A stretch of DNA of 43,076 nt from a virus. The stretch spans positions 1 through 43,076 of the IMG/VR virus record IMGVR_UViG_3300028388_003712. One strand, written 5' to 3'. The notes under the pieces were generated by a model. The model worked only from the letters and a program-made list of their open reading frames with translations. It was not told the origin of the DNA and ran no database searches. A program made the position numbers and the translations under genes. How positions within the stretch are numbered: the stretch's first letter is position 1; the number at the start of each line of letters is the position of its first letter. Positions 8,800 through 17,507 of the stretch are shown piece by piece.

Positions 8800-9331
8800 T
8801 GCGTCCGATAATCCGCACGGTGGGCGTGATAGTGCCGGTAGTCGTATACTCCATCGAGAAACGCAGATAGTAGCCGACCATTGGCATACGGAAATAATCG
8901 GTCTCGCCGTCAGCATCGAGAACGATCTGATATGTGAACGATTGCGCCGCTTGCGTCACGGTAGTAGCAGCAGCCAGACCATACGTAGCAGTCACCCAAT
9001 GGACATTATCCACACTCAACTGGGGCGTTACAGTGATCGTGCCTGTGCCAGAAACATCGACGGACGCAAACACATCGATATTGCGGAAAAGATGCATATC
9101 GCCGCTGCCCGTCTCGCGAGCAGTAGAAGCATAGATAGTATCCGTGCCAGTAATCGGGCTGATATAGTATGTGCGTTGCAAAGCCGCGGCAACAGTGCCA
9201 CCAGTCACCGGCGCGCCTGGCCCCGTGGAGCTAGCGCGCACGCTGGCAATCATACTGCCAAAAATCAGCGATAGTCCTAGCAATGCTAGTACTACAGCCA
9301 AGAAACTACGTTGAAAAAAGTTATTTTCCAT
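8792..9331 (-). CDS. Exported or membrane-anchored beta-rich protein
   Basis: 179 residues from the ATG at 9331, with AGGAGG seven bases upstream; a longer in-frame extension overlaps the capsid gene and was rejected. Residues 8-28 (LAVVLALLGLSLIFGSMIAS) form a clear signal peptide or membrane anchor after a short basic N-terminus, followed by a Ser/Thr/Gly linker. The rest is beta-strand rich (VSGTGTITVTPQLSVDNVHW). It lies directly after the major capsid gene, where one would expect a cytoplasmic decoration or connector protein. Function is unknown; a secreted virion-surface or host-envelope role is possible. Confidence 0.75.
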   Translation of the reverse strand: MENNFFQRSFLAVVLALLGLSLIFGSMIASVRASSTGPGAPVTGGTVAAALQRTYYISPITGTDTIYASTARETGSGDMHLFRNIDVFASVDVSGTGTITVTPQLSVDNVHWVTATYGLAAATTVTQAAQSFTYQIVLDADGETDYFRMPMVGYYLRFSMEYTTTGTITPTVRIIGRND

Positions 9332-9381
9332 AGAAAACCTCCTGTAATTGTCCTTAGAATCGATTCTGGGGCGTCCTATTG

Positions 9382-10956
9382 CTAGGCGTCCCCGATATTT
9401 GTGATGATACCTAGCGCGAAAGGCGCATAGACCATCAAAACTTCCTCTGCATAGACACCAGTTTCCCGCGCGCGGGTAGTCAGCGGCCATGGAATCTGGT
9501 AGTAGTCGCGGCGGGCCTGCACACGCGCCGTCTGAGGCACGTTTGCGGACTGGTAGTAGGCGGGTAGATTCTCAGCCCAACAGAAGATCGTTCCCGGCGT
9601 GATGTTCGGGTGCAGGCGAATGGGGATAAGTTGTCCCCCATTCATAGAGAAGGGGTTGAAATAGTAACCAATGACCTGTCCCGCTACAATTTCAGGACTC
9701 ATATTATTGATGTCCATATTGAAGCGAATCATCGGTGTGCCGGACCCGGTGAGCACCTTATCGGTGATGTTGCGCAGCTCCTGAGCATTGACGTATATTT
9801 CTTCGGGGCTGAGACGATAGTCATCCCAGAAATCCTTGAGCATTGTGTCAATTTCAGAGATAGAGCCGTTGCCACTGGCCGAGAGGCCCGTGCCCGTGCC
9901 CTCGGTCCCGGTTGCCAGTGCCTTGTAGTAGGCAGTGGACGAATTGAACGCAGCATACATCAAACCATCGAACGCATACGTGGCGTTCTTACTGCGATCC
10001 GCAGTGACTGCCGTCAATGCCTGCCCCGTTCCCGCGAGCGAGGTCAATTCCACGCTGTTGATTGTGGTAATAGCCTCGAGTTTTTCGCTGCCGGATGTAC
10101 CAACATACCACGCATAAGCCACCGCGCCTTTGATAGCCGTGGTGTAGGCTTTAATGACGTTGGTCGTACCGGTAAGCGCGCCAGTGCTGCTGGTGCTGGA
10201 CTTGTTGGACGAGCCACCGTTGAGCGTGTAGGTTTTTCCGTCCTGACCGGTGATAGTTTCCTGTTGTTTGACACCACCGGATACGCTGGCCGCCAGGTAG
10301 CCCTCAAGCGTAAGCGCAACGACGGCAACGTTGTACGTCCCCGCTCCAATGCTGCCCCCTGTAGCCGCTGAGCTTACCGTCGGTGTGGCTGGCGTGCCTA
10401 GTGCTACGGAGCGATTGCCACCTAAAATCGCGTATTCCTCTTTGATCATGACGGATTGTAGCAAACGCATACCGGCGCTGGCCATAACGTCCTCAAATCC
10501 CTGCGCAGCACTCTCGGCCTCAAACGACACATCCGTCTCCTCACCGATGGTCACATAGCTGGCACTGCGGTCATTGACCGATAGTGACATACGCGCCGCC
10601 CGTTGGCCCTCCGGCACCCAGCCCATTGAGCTGATGCCGCTACCAGTGATCGAGGAAACCTCCTTCCAGTGCGCGCCAGTCCCGGCCCCCGTGCGTTTGG
10701 TCACACGCGGGATGCGGTTGCGCAAGGGAGTCAATACCGGATACAAATTCTTGGACGGCGCTTCCAGGTCGTAGGCCACTAGACCATCACTCGTAGTGAT
10801 TGTCTCGGCCTTCTCCAGGCCGTCACCACCGCCCATCGTCTCTAATAGCGACTGTAGTGTCGCCTTCGTTACGTCCTCGCCACTAGCATTGACCCAGCGG
10901 AATCCAGCCGATTTAGCCAATGCCTGATCGAGGAGCTTCTCCAATTTCTCGTACAT
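9382..10956 (-). CDS. Major capsid protein (HK97 fold) with inserted domain
   Basis: 524 residues, ATG at 10956 with AGGAGG upstream. Residues 1-190 show the N-arm and E-loop/spine region of HK97-type capsids (TPLRNRIPRVTKRTGAGTG; EGQRAARMSLSVNDRSASYV; TDVSFEAESAAQGFEDVMAS). Residues about 190-335 are a Ser/Thr/Gly-rich beta domain (AGTYNVAVVALTLEGYLAAS) that looks like an Ig-like insertion and probably projects from the capsid. The A-domain resumes about 340-524 (LSPEEIYVNAQELRNITDKV; AEEVLMVYAPFALG). It follows the protease-scaffold gene, the normal order. Confidence 0.9.
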   Translation of the reverse strand: MYEKLEKLLDQALAKSAGFRWVNASGEDVTKATLQSLLETMGGGDGLEKAETITTSDGLVAYDLEAPSKNLYPVLTPLRNRIPRVTKRTGAGTGAHWKEVSSITGSGISSMGWVPEGQRAARMSLSVNDRSASYVTIGEETDVSFEAESAAQGFEDVMASAGMRLLQSVMIKEEYAILGGNRSVALGTPATPTVSSAATGGSIGAGTYNVAVVALTLEGYLAASVSGGVKQQETITGQDGKTYTLNGGSSNKSSTSSTGALTGTTNVIKAYTTAIKGAVAYAWYVGTSGSEKLEAITTINSVELTSLAGTGQALTAVTADRSKNATYAFDGLMYAAFNSSTAYYKALATGTEGTGTGLSASGNGSISEIDTMLKDFWDDYRLSPEEIYVNAQELRNITDKVLTGSGTPMIRFNMDINNMSPEIVAGQVIGYYFNPFSMNGGQLIPIRLHPNITPGTIFCWAENLPAYYQSANVPQTARVQARRDYYQIPWPLTTRARETGVYAEEVLMVYAPFALGIITNIGDA

Positions 10957-10980
10957 ACTGTACCTCCTGTATTTCCTGAT

Positions 10981-12210
10981 TTAATGTTGCCGGCTGGCGG
11001 ACATGGCCGCCTCGGCTATGATTAGGCGGCGATTATATTCCGCCCTGAGAACGGGGTTGGGTTCGACATTTGCCAACCGCCGCAACTCACTAATTGATTG
11101 GGTGTCACTTTGACCACCCTGCGGGGGCGTTTCCCCTACACCTGGAACCTGACGCATTGCCGGGGGATTCCCCACCGGCTGCGCTTCCAGTGTCTCGATG
11201 CGCTTCTCCAACTCCTTGATATATGATTTGGTATATGAGATGTATTCCAGCGTATCAGCTTCCAATTTCTCATAAGCCGTCTGGAGTTCTGCGAACTGTT
11301 GCTGTGCTTTCTCGACAAGCGCAAGTTTTTTCATGGTAGCCTCTTCGCGCAGGTCAAGCTCTTCGCTGACCATTGCCATCGTCAGTTCATCAGCCTCACC
11401 CTCTTCCATTTCCTCCATATCGGATTCCTCAGATTCGGATTCAGGATTAGCCGACTGTTGCATCGGCACATACTGCACCTTGACAGCCACAGGGTCACCA
11501 AATGTAATACCACCATCTCCATCGTTGTAAGAAAAAGCATACATCTGCGCGCCACGCTGGACGATGACTTGATCTTCCATAACCGATTTCACATAGTAGT
11601 CATCTGCCATATCTTCATCATCGCCGCCCGCGTATGTAGCGTAAAAAGCATTTTTCACCTGCATCGCGCGCTCTTCCAGGTCGAATTTAGCAAGCGTTTC
11701 TTCATCTGGTGCAGCGAATTCACGTCTTTCGGTCATCCCGTTCGCTTTCACGATCTCAAACGTGGCCCCATACATAGCGGGGTTGTCAGCCAGAGATATT
11801 TCAGCCGGGATGGCAATGTAGCGTATTTTGCCAAGCTCTTCATCCTGCCATCGTTTTCCGTAGCTACCACCAACTGAGAAGCCAGTGTAAACGCCTTCCA
11901 GTACCTTAGCCCACTCTTGGTCATCTACTACCTTGGCGCCGATGTAGAAAACTTTCTCGGCGTCACGTGGCTCGAAGTGCACTAATTTGCCAGCAGCGAT
12001 TGCCGCGTGCATAGCCCGCAGGTTGCCGAGGCTTTTACCCCCCGTGGCCTTGGCTATAGCCGCGGACCACTCCACGAAGTGGGGTTTTGAGCCAGCATAG
12101 TCCATAATTTCGCCCGCTTTGTCCGGAGCTTCCTCAGCGGCAACGCCCCAGACCTCCCGTTTGACCAAATCAACCTTGGTCAGCGGGATAAATCTCTGTA
12201 ATTCACTCAT
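10981..12210 (-). CDS. XkdF-like prohead protease fused to scaffold region
   Basis: 409 residues, ATG at 12210 with TAGGAGG at good spacing. Residues about 10-175 resemble the XkdF-like putative protease domain of phage heads: KVDLVKREVWGVAAEE, then GKLVHFEPRDAEKVFYIGA, VLEGVYTGFSVGGSYGKRW, and IPAEISLADNPAMYGATFE. The acidic middle and Glu/Gln-rich coiled coil (about 275-350) look like a scaffold. The gene is placed between head proteins and major capsid. In this family the protein both assembles and processes the prohead. R2 lies directly upstream, separating it from the terminase/portal block. Confidence 0.8.
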   Translation of the reverse strand: MSELQRFIPLTKVDLVKREVWGVAAEEAPDKAGEIMDYAGSKPHFVEWSAAIAKATGGKSLGNLRAMHAAIAAGKLVHFEPRDAEKVFYIGAKVVDDQEWAKVLEGVYTGFSVGGSYGKRWQDEELGKIRYIAIPAEISLADNPAMYGATFEIVKANGMTERREFAAPDEETLAKFDLEERAMQVKNAFYATYAGGDDEDMADDYYVKSVMEDQVIVQRGAQMYAFSYNDGDGGITFGDPVAVKVQYVPMQQSANPESESEESDMEEMEEGEADELTMAMVSEELDLREEATMKKLALVEKAQQQFAELQTAYEKLEADTLEYISYTKSYIKELEKRIETLEAQPVGNPPAMRQVPGVGETPPQGGQSDTQSISELRRLANVEPNPVLRAEYNRRLIIAEAAMSASRQH

Positions 12211-12221
12211 GTCTACCTCCT

Positions 12222-12323
12222 AAAAATAGTCTGTTAATTAGCCTTAATGGGCGTTTTGTGCCCCTCTATTACTGAAATCAGCGTTTTTTAGATTCATAAC
12301 GCACCTAAAAAACGTCTGTTAAT
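12222..12323 (-). repeat. Dispersed element R2 (102 bp, opposite orientation)
   Basis: Read on the minus strand it starts TTAACAGACGTTTTTT and ends CATTAAGGCTAATTAACAGACTA, matching R1 end for end. It is the only copy in this orientation. The left end supplies the TAA of the gene at 12319-12825 (GATTAACAG), and the other end is about 11 bases from the start of the protease-scaffold gene. The middle is unlike that of other copies. Confidence 0.8.
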
Positions 12324-12825
12324 CAGCCAAGTCCGCTAGCAACTTATCCGCCGCCGTGCTCACAGCCGCCGCAATATCCTCTTCGGACTGTGCGACGGCA
12401 TCGTCCAGCGTTAGCCAGCCGCGACGTGCGTGGAACCTAGCCTGCTCACGCCCCTGTACATATTCAGCGTAAGGCGTGCTATTGCCCATCACGCCCTCTA
12501 TGCCTTCCTCGACTACGTTTACCTGCGTTATCCACTGGCGGCCCAGGAAACGCGACGTTTTGCGTCCCCCCACGGTGCCGTCTTTACGCGCCCAACGGGG
12601 GCCATAGCCACGCTCATACCAACGGTTATCACTGCCCCCACCAGATACAAACGGGCGGGGACGGTTGGCTTCTGTTGCTGGGGGATATACGCTCACACGT
12701 CCCTCTATGGCCAACAGGGATAGTTGCATTGCCAACCGCAAATATTGCTCTGCTAGCTCTGGCGACTGCTCTAGCGCGTCCAGCAATTCGTCTAGGCGCT
12801 CAACTTCCATCACCGTTTCAGCCAC
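12319..12825 (-). CDS. gp10-like head/neck completion protein
   Basis: 168 residues from a GTG at 12825 with GGAGAC upstream, overlapping the MuF-like gene by eight bases. The N-terminus is helical (RLDELLDALEQSPELAEQYL). A basic, aromatic middle contains YPPATEANRPRPFVSGG and SDNRWYERGYGPRWARK. Near the end NSTPYAEYVQGREQARFHAR closely matches the pattern of HK97 gp10-type or virion-morphogenesis proteins. The family usually sits between connector and tail genes; here it is unusually placed between MuF-like and protease genes. Its stop codon TAA is part of R2. Confidence 0.6.
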   Translation of the reverse strand: MAETVMEVERLDELLDALEQSPELAEQYLRLAMQLSLLAIEGRVSVYPPATEANRPRPFVSGGGSDNRWYERGYGPRWARKDGTVGGRKTSRFLGRQWITQVNVVEEGIEGVMGNSTPYAEYVQGREQARFHARRGWLTLDDAVAQSEEDIAAAVSTAADKLLADLAD

Positions 12826-13501
12826 GTGCTAGTCTCCTTGCCTCTGCTAGCGATTTGCCCATATACTGGCCAGCACTGAGCACCTTGCCGTTCATCTCAC
12901 GACAGCCATTAACAACGCCCCACGGCGTGTCGCGTTTTTGCGTGCAGACCAGTTCATCACGATTCGTTTGCCAGACAACAATCCATACATCGTTAGGCAG
13001 TCGTACTACACGAGGCCAACAGCGACAGTTCGGATGCAGAGGCGGTCCAAACGTAGACTCAAAGCCTACCCCAGTATCAAACTGCGGCGGCAACAGCACG
13101 CCAGCGCTTTCATAGACGACATATTCGCCTTGCGCCATTGCGCGCGTTACCTCAGTCACACCTACAGTCTCAGCACGCCGCACATTATCGTTAAGGATGG
13201 GCGCGAGGCGCGCTTCCAAATCCTTGCGTGTGGCCCCAGGGGTAGCAATCCAGTTCTCCACCACCTGCCCCACGCTACCCTGCGTCACAGTGTTAAAGCG
13301 GTCAAGTAATGCATCCGTATATTGGCGCGCCCACTTCGCAGCCCCAGCATGTGCTAGCTCAAAGTCGGCAGTGATACCAACGTTGGCCAGTCGCTCTATA
13401 CCAGTGTTCACACCAGCGATAGCGATCTCCTCTACTGCCGGTAGCAATACCGCCAACAGATGGTTGCGTTCCTCTCCCCAGAAATTAGCTGGTAGACCCA
13501 T
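12818..13501 (-). CDS. MuF/SPP1 gp7-like head morphogenesis protein
   Basis: 227 residues from the ATG at 13501 (a GTG two codons upstream is an alternative), overlapping the portal gene. The core has the signature VTEVTRAMAQGEYVVYESAG, followed by PLHPNCRCWPRVVRLPNDVW; the HPNCRC motif is diagnostic of the Mu F / SPP1 gp7 domain. The N-terminal 100 residues are helical. These minor head proteins associate with portal and a few copies enter the capsid. The order portal then MuF-like is standard. Confidence 0.85.
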   Translation of the reverse strand: MGLPANFWGEERNHLLAVLLPAVEEIAIAGVNTGIERLANVGITADFELAHAGAAKWARQYTDALLDRFNTVTQGSVGQVVENWIATPGATRKDLEARLAPILNDNVRRAETVGVTEVTRAMAQGEYVVYESAGVLLPPQFDTGVGFESTFGPPLHPNCRCWPRVVRLPNDVWIVVWQTNRDELVCTQKRDTPWGVVNGCREMNGKVLSAGQYMGKSLAEARRLARG

Positions 13502-15050
13502 TGTCACGCTCCACCGCCGAAAGCACCCGGCGTTCTAATCCTTGCAGGTATTCAATCATTACCTCGCCCAGGGATACGGCCATATCAGCCTTCTCATTGA
13601 GAAAGGGGTCATCATCCCCCAAGCCGTCTTCACTGGCCTTATGCAACGTCCCATCCTCAGTCAAGCCAAAGAAGCCGCCCCCAGTAGGCTGTGGCGGAGC
13701 TTCCGGGCGCTGCTCTTCCGGTATGCCCATCCTATCCTGCACATAGGCCACGTCATACACACCAGCGCTAATGTACGTGCTGTCCACCTGCGATTGCTGC
13801 ATGGCGTCCTCGTTGCGTTGCAACGTAGTCCACTGGTGAGCAAGCTCTTCATAGCCCCAGGCCAGCAATACTGAATCCAGGAAGCCGCTGATATACTGTG
13901 CCAAGGGTCCAAGACCCATGCGATATTGCACATCTGCCTGAGCGTCCGCAAAGCCCCGGCCCCCTAGCCCACTACCAGGGACGAGACCAAATTCCGCAGG
14001 TGATACACCCGTGGCCCAGCATCCAACGCGCAATAGCCATTCATCCAACTGCGTGTCGCTACCCTCGGAGCGGGTAAATTCGTGCACCGGTATACCGTTT
14101 GTGCTAACGGGGAAAAACTTCATCCGTCGCAATTGGTTCACGTCGCCGGCGACAAGAGCGTCCCAATATTCCTGGAAGTTGCCTATTTGATCAATACTCC
14201 ATTCCGCAGGCAACCCTACCAAAGCCTCTGGCACATTCCCCTCTGTGTAGTGTGCCAACCGCGACTGCGCACGGCGCAGGGCAGTATTGACCATCACAAT
14301 GATATTTTCGACGGGCGGATGACCATACGGTGACGTGATTTTGACGTTGTAAGGGAGATACCATAGTTCGGACCGTGTCCACGTTCCAGAGGACACACCG
14401 TGCAATGTCTGGACATAAGCAGGAATCGGCGGCAATGGTACACGGCCACGTGCATCCAGTAACGGGCGAATCGTTGTGCCGTCAATAATTTCCAGATTGC
14501 CCACATCGCCGCCACGGGTGCGGCTTGGGTAGATCGTAGCCGCGTCTGTAACAAGCACCTCTTCCAGCAAGGTGTTCACCCAGGTGTCAAATGGCTGCAC
14601 GCCGTCAGGTTTGCTGAGTCGCGTGCGTGCCTCAGTCGCTTCCTCGTCGAGGCGGTTGCGTTCCTCGGATGATAGCACCTGCTGGCGAGGAACAATGTCC
14701 CAATCCAGTGCGCGAATCTCACGTTTGAGCAATTCAATCGGAAGGCGAATCTCTAATGCCAATTTTGCCACATTACGCAGTTGCGCGAAAGACGGCAAAC
14801 CAAAACCACTACGCGGTTGCGCAATCAGGTTAATGCCCGGTGTATACTCGAATTGCAACGGCTTTTCTAGTTGGGTCTGCACAATGGGGCGGCCCGCCTG
14901 GCCATACGGCGGCGGTGTCATCCAGTAGCCAGGGTCGCGTTGTTCCACTTGCTTCACCTGCTCACTCAAATCCTGCGCGCGCTGCATAATGTCCGCGCCT
15001 GCAGGCGCTTTGCGTAACTGTTCAGGCGGATACGATAGCCAACCGGTCAT
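13485..15050 (-). CDS. Portal protein
   Basis: 521 residues. The ATG at 15050 lies inside the terminase stop (TCATGA) with GCAGGAG upstream; a 13-residue longer start overlaps terminase and has no site. Key segments are RLPIELLKREIRALDWDIVP (wing/stem approach), TDAATIYPSRTRGGDVGNLE followed by GTTIRPLLDARGRVP (clip/stem), and the C-terminal helical GRGFADAQADVQYRMGLGPL. These are the usual hallmarks of SPP1/HK97-type portals. It forms the dodecameric DNA gate. The acidic C-terminal tail follows from about residue 450. Confidence 0.85.
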   Translation of the reverse strand: MTGWLSYPPEQLRKAPAGADIMQRAQDLSEQVKQVEQRDPGYWMTPPPYGQAGRPIVQTQLEKPLQFEYTPGINLIAQPRSGFGLPSFAQLRNVAKLALEIRLPIELLKREIRALDWDIVPRQQVLSSEERNRLDEEATEARTRLSKPDGVQPFDTWVNTLLEEVLVTDAATIYPSRTRGGDVGNLEIIDGTTIRPLLDARGRVPLPPIPAYVQTLHGVSSGTWTRSELWYLPYNVKITSPYGHPPVENIIVMVNTALRRAQSRLAHYTEGNVPEALVGLPAEWSIDQIGNFQEYWDALVAGDVNQLRRMKFFPVSTNGIPVHEFTRSEGSDTQLDEWLLRVGCWATGVSPAEFGLVPGSGLGGRGFADAQADVQYRMGLGPLAQYISGFLDSVLLAWGYEELAHQWTTLQRNEDAMQQSQVDSTYISAGVYDVAYVQDRMGIPEEQRPEAPPQPTGGGFFGLTEDGTLHKASEDGLGDDDPFLNEKADMAVSLGEVMIEYLQGLERRVLSAVERDNGSTS

Positions 15051-16582
15051 GATTGCTCCTGCATCTGCTGCTTCTGTTTCCGTGCCCAATCGGCCCAGCC
15101 AGATTGGTCGGCAAGGCGATTGAACGCTCCTGAAGAAGCGTCTACCTGGTCATCGTGCGTGCCGTTCGGAAAAGCGGCCAACTCACTAATATAGGCCGTG
15201 TTCCAGTGCGCGCGCGTGAGGAACACGTTACCGGCCTCACACTGCGCAGCGAATGGCGACGCACGTGTGGATTTGTCGCCCGTGGGATGGTCAGCGTGAG
15301 CCGTAAATCCCGCGAGATTGCGGATTGTAGCAGCTACGGAATCTTTGCCACCGCTGCCCCCTTCTTGTTCGAGATAGATTTCAACGGCGCGCCCGTCCAT
15401 CTCGGCGGTCTGACGAATCGTCTCCTCACGCTGCATATCTGACCATTGCCCGCGCACGATGTCGCAGACATAATAGCGTTGGCCAGAGTCCAGCATTAGC
15501 AGACCTACAGTATAGTCCCCACTCCCCTCAGTACCGGCTTTGTCCCAATAACGGATACGTGTGCCGTCTGCGGGGGCTTCAGCGATAATCTTCCCCTGAA
15601 ACCACGCCCGCTTGAACTTTGTGCCTTCAGGGGCACGGGGGACACCCTGGTATTCAGCCCACCAGACCATACTACCCACGTCAGTTTTCAGACTGTTCAG
15701 AGCATTGGCGCTGAACCGTTGCGGGCAAAGCGGTTCGCCAGCCTCACGGCCTAGCGGGTCCGGTAATCCCTCGGGGAAGCCTAGCGACTCATTATTGAGG
15801 TCGCGGTCCTTTTGCGTCTCCGCCTCTGCCGGAAGGCGCAACACGGTCCATTCATCGCCTTGCTCTGACAGAAGACGGCCAGCAAGGTCATCCTCATGCC
15901 AGCGGGTCATCACTAGGATGATGCTCCCGTGCTCCCAGATGCGCGTGCGGAATGTACCGCGCCACCAGTCCCAGACGTGATTGCGGGTCGTCAGGGACTG
16001 CGCTTGCTTCCAATTCTCGAAAGGATCGTCGATAACACCTAGGCGAGCACCGTGGCCTGTTATCGGACCGCCCACGCCCACGGCCAGCAGGCCGCCCTGA
16101 TGTCCAGCAACGCGCCACAATTGTTTAGAGCGACTGTCTTGGCGTGTACCGATGCCGGGGAATAACTCGCGATACTCGTCACTCTCGACAGTCGCGCGGG
16201 CTTCACTGCTATGCCGCTCGGCCAAGCTGGCCCCATAGCTAGAGAGGATGACAGGATCATCCGGCCTATGGCCAAGCCAGAAAGCGGGGAGACGCACAGA
16301 CACCAACTCGGATTTGCCGTGCTGCGGGGGCGCGAAGATCATCAGCTTCTGGATGTCGCCCTTGACCACCTTCTCCAGGTGGTCAGCGATTAGCCAATGC
16401 GCAGGGTCCGCAACATAGCGGGGATAGGTGTATTGCGTGAATTCTACCAGGCTGCGACGGGCGAGTTCGCGCCGCGCCTCAACCTGTAGGTTGGCTATGT
16501 TCTGACTCGTTGACGATAGCCCTAAGGAGTTCAGTAGGGAGATCGCTAAGGTCAAAAGACACCTCGTTAATAGGTTCACCAT
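15047..16582 (-). CDS. terL: Terminase large subunit (ATPase/nuclease)
   Basis: 511 residues if started at the ATG at 16582. The first 30 residues overlap the upstream gene and look unlike the family, so a later start (for example the TTG at codon 10, with GAGGTG four bases before) is possible. Walker A is FAPPQHGKSELVS at about 83-95, Walker B VIDDP at about 183-187, and the coupling motif ILVMTRWHEDDL is near 222-233. The RNase-H-like nuclease begins about 340 (RIRYWDKAGTEGSGDYTVGL), with acidic residues later (EQEGGSGGKD). It packages DNA into proheads through the portal encoded next. Confidence 0.92.
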   Translation of the reverse strand: MVNLLTRCLLTLAISLLNSLGLSSTSQNIANLQVEARRELARRSLVEFTQYTYPRYVADPAHWLIADHLEKVVKGDIQKLMIFAPPQHGKSELVSVRLPAFWLGHRPDDPVILSSYGASLAERHSSEARATVESDEYRELFPGIGTRQDSRSKQLWRVAGHQGGLLAVGVGGPITGHGARLGVIDDPFENWKQAQSLTTRNHVWDWWRGTFRTRIWEHGSIILVMTRWHEDDLAGRLLSEQGDEWTVLRLPAEAETQKDRDLNNESLGFPEGLPDPLGREAGEPLCPQRFSANALNSLKTDVGSMVWWAEYQGVPRAPEGTKFKRAWFQGKIIAEAPADGTRIRYWDKAGTEGSGDYTVGLLMLDSGQRYYVCDIVRGQWSDMQREETIRQTAEMDGRAVEIYLEQEGGSGGKDSVAATIRNLAGFTAHADHPTGDKSTRASPFAAQCEAGNVFLTRAHWNTAYISELAAFPNGTHDDQVDASSGAFNRLADQSGWADWARKQKQQMQEQS

Positions 16583-17054
16583 CTTTTCCTGTTACCTCAA
16601 ACCGGCCCTTGGGGTCATAGTCCCCAGACATTTCCAAAAACAATTTTCGGTCACGGTGCGCTTTTGGATCCACCATCCGCGCCACCTGGCCCAGGGCTTC
16701 AAATACGTCTGCGCGATATTTGAGCAGCGGGCCAGCCTGCATCTCGGCGACCGCGTCCTCAATCTCCGGGAATTTCCGCTTCCATTTGCTGATTGTGTGC
16801 GACGATCTAAGACCCAGTACCTGCGTAGCCAGCTCTTGCTGTGTAGCTGGTTCGCGGCGACTGGTCGGGAGAGACGCCCAAGCAATATAAACGGCCTTGC
16901 GCCAATCCCAGCCGTCCTCGCGAAGTTCAAGATAGTTCTCAGCCCACGCATAATTTGCCAAACGGTCCTTGAGCTTTTGGTATGCCGTTCGGCTTTTCTT
17001 TTGGCCCGGCGTCTTTTTGCTTGCCGGGAAGGCTGTACTCTCATCATCGCGCAC
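16479..17054 (-). CDS. Terminase small subunit-like protein
   Basis: 191 residues from a GTG at 17054; the ribosome-binding site is weak. A helix-turn-helix lies at about 70-100 (QQELATQVLGLRSSHTISKW, then KRKFPEIED), followed by helices (DVFEALGQVARMVDPKAHRD) and a C-terminal tail. This layout is common in small terminases of Gram-positive and Chloroflexota-type siphophages. It overlaps the large subunit by about 100 bases. It would recognise the packaging site; which of the two adjacent HTH genes does so is uncertain. Confidence 0.7.
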   Translation of the reverse strand: MRDDESTAFPASKKTPGQKKSRTAYQKLKDRLANYAWAENYLELREDGWDWRKAVYIAWASLPTSRREPATQQELATQVLGLRSSHTISKWKRKFPEIEDAVAEMQAGPLLKYRADVFEALGQVARMVDPKAHRDRKLFLEMSGDYDPKGRFEVTGKDGEPINEVSFDLSDLPTELLRAIVNESEHSQPTG

Positions 17055-17153
17055 AATGTAACTTTTGTACCTTTTCTTTATTAGTAATTATTCCGATTTT
17101 TACCGCGATTTGTTCCGCGCCATCGTGAGAAGCTCTCTCATGAATACGCGAAG

Positions 17154-17507
17154 TCAATCTAACAGCACGTCCAGCTTGAGCAGCTCGGCCTCGTCGTCGA
17201 GCGCTTTGAGCAATCCGTCGAGATCGCCCTGCGCCCAGGCTGCACGCTGTGCCTCGCGCAACATTGCCCAGATGCGCACCTTGTGCTTCTTCTTGGCCTT
17301 TATCTCGGTTGACCATAGCTGCTCCAAGAATTCAATGTCATAGCAAACATCTTCAAGGCTGTAAGGCTGGCCTTGTGGGTCGGAGACACCATTTTTGGGC
17401 AATGCCACAGTAATCTCGCGGGGGGATAATCCCCGCAGGTAGAGTGACGCCACCCGCAATCTACGTATATCGACATGTATCTCTGTTCTTTCTGTTTCCG
17501 AGGTCAT
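17154..17507 (-). CDS. Small HTH protein upstream of terminase genes
   Basis: 117 residues, ATG at 17507, overlapping the sugar-nucleotide dehydrogenase by 47 bases. Residues 15-60 look like a homeodomain-type HTH (RVASLYLRGLSPREITVALP, with a loop GVSDPQGQPYSLEDVCYDIE). The rest is a helical, charged segment ending in an acidic Leu-rich tail. It may be a second small-terminase component or a regulator. About 100 bases with no gene separate it from the next small-terminase candidate. Confidence 0.6.
   Translation of the reverse strand: MTSETERTEIHVDIRRLRVASLYLRGLSPREITVALPKNGVSDPQGQPYSLEDVCYDIEFLEQLWSTEIKAKKKHKVRIWAMLREAQRAAWAQGDLDGLLKALDDEAELLKLDVLLD

Noticed and set aside
9610-10371. 253-codon plus-strand frame inside the capsid gene
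   Set aside because: Antisense to a well-supported capsid gene, no site, product unlike any protein.
11299-11877. 192-codon plus-strand frame inside the protease-scaffold gene
   Set aside because: Antisense shadow of the acidic and coiled-coil segment; His/Phe-rich product.
17044-17316. 90-codon minus-strand frame between the two small-terminase candidates
   Set aside because: Mostly the alternative frame of the gene at 17154-17507; Arg/Ala-rich; no ribosome-binding site.
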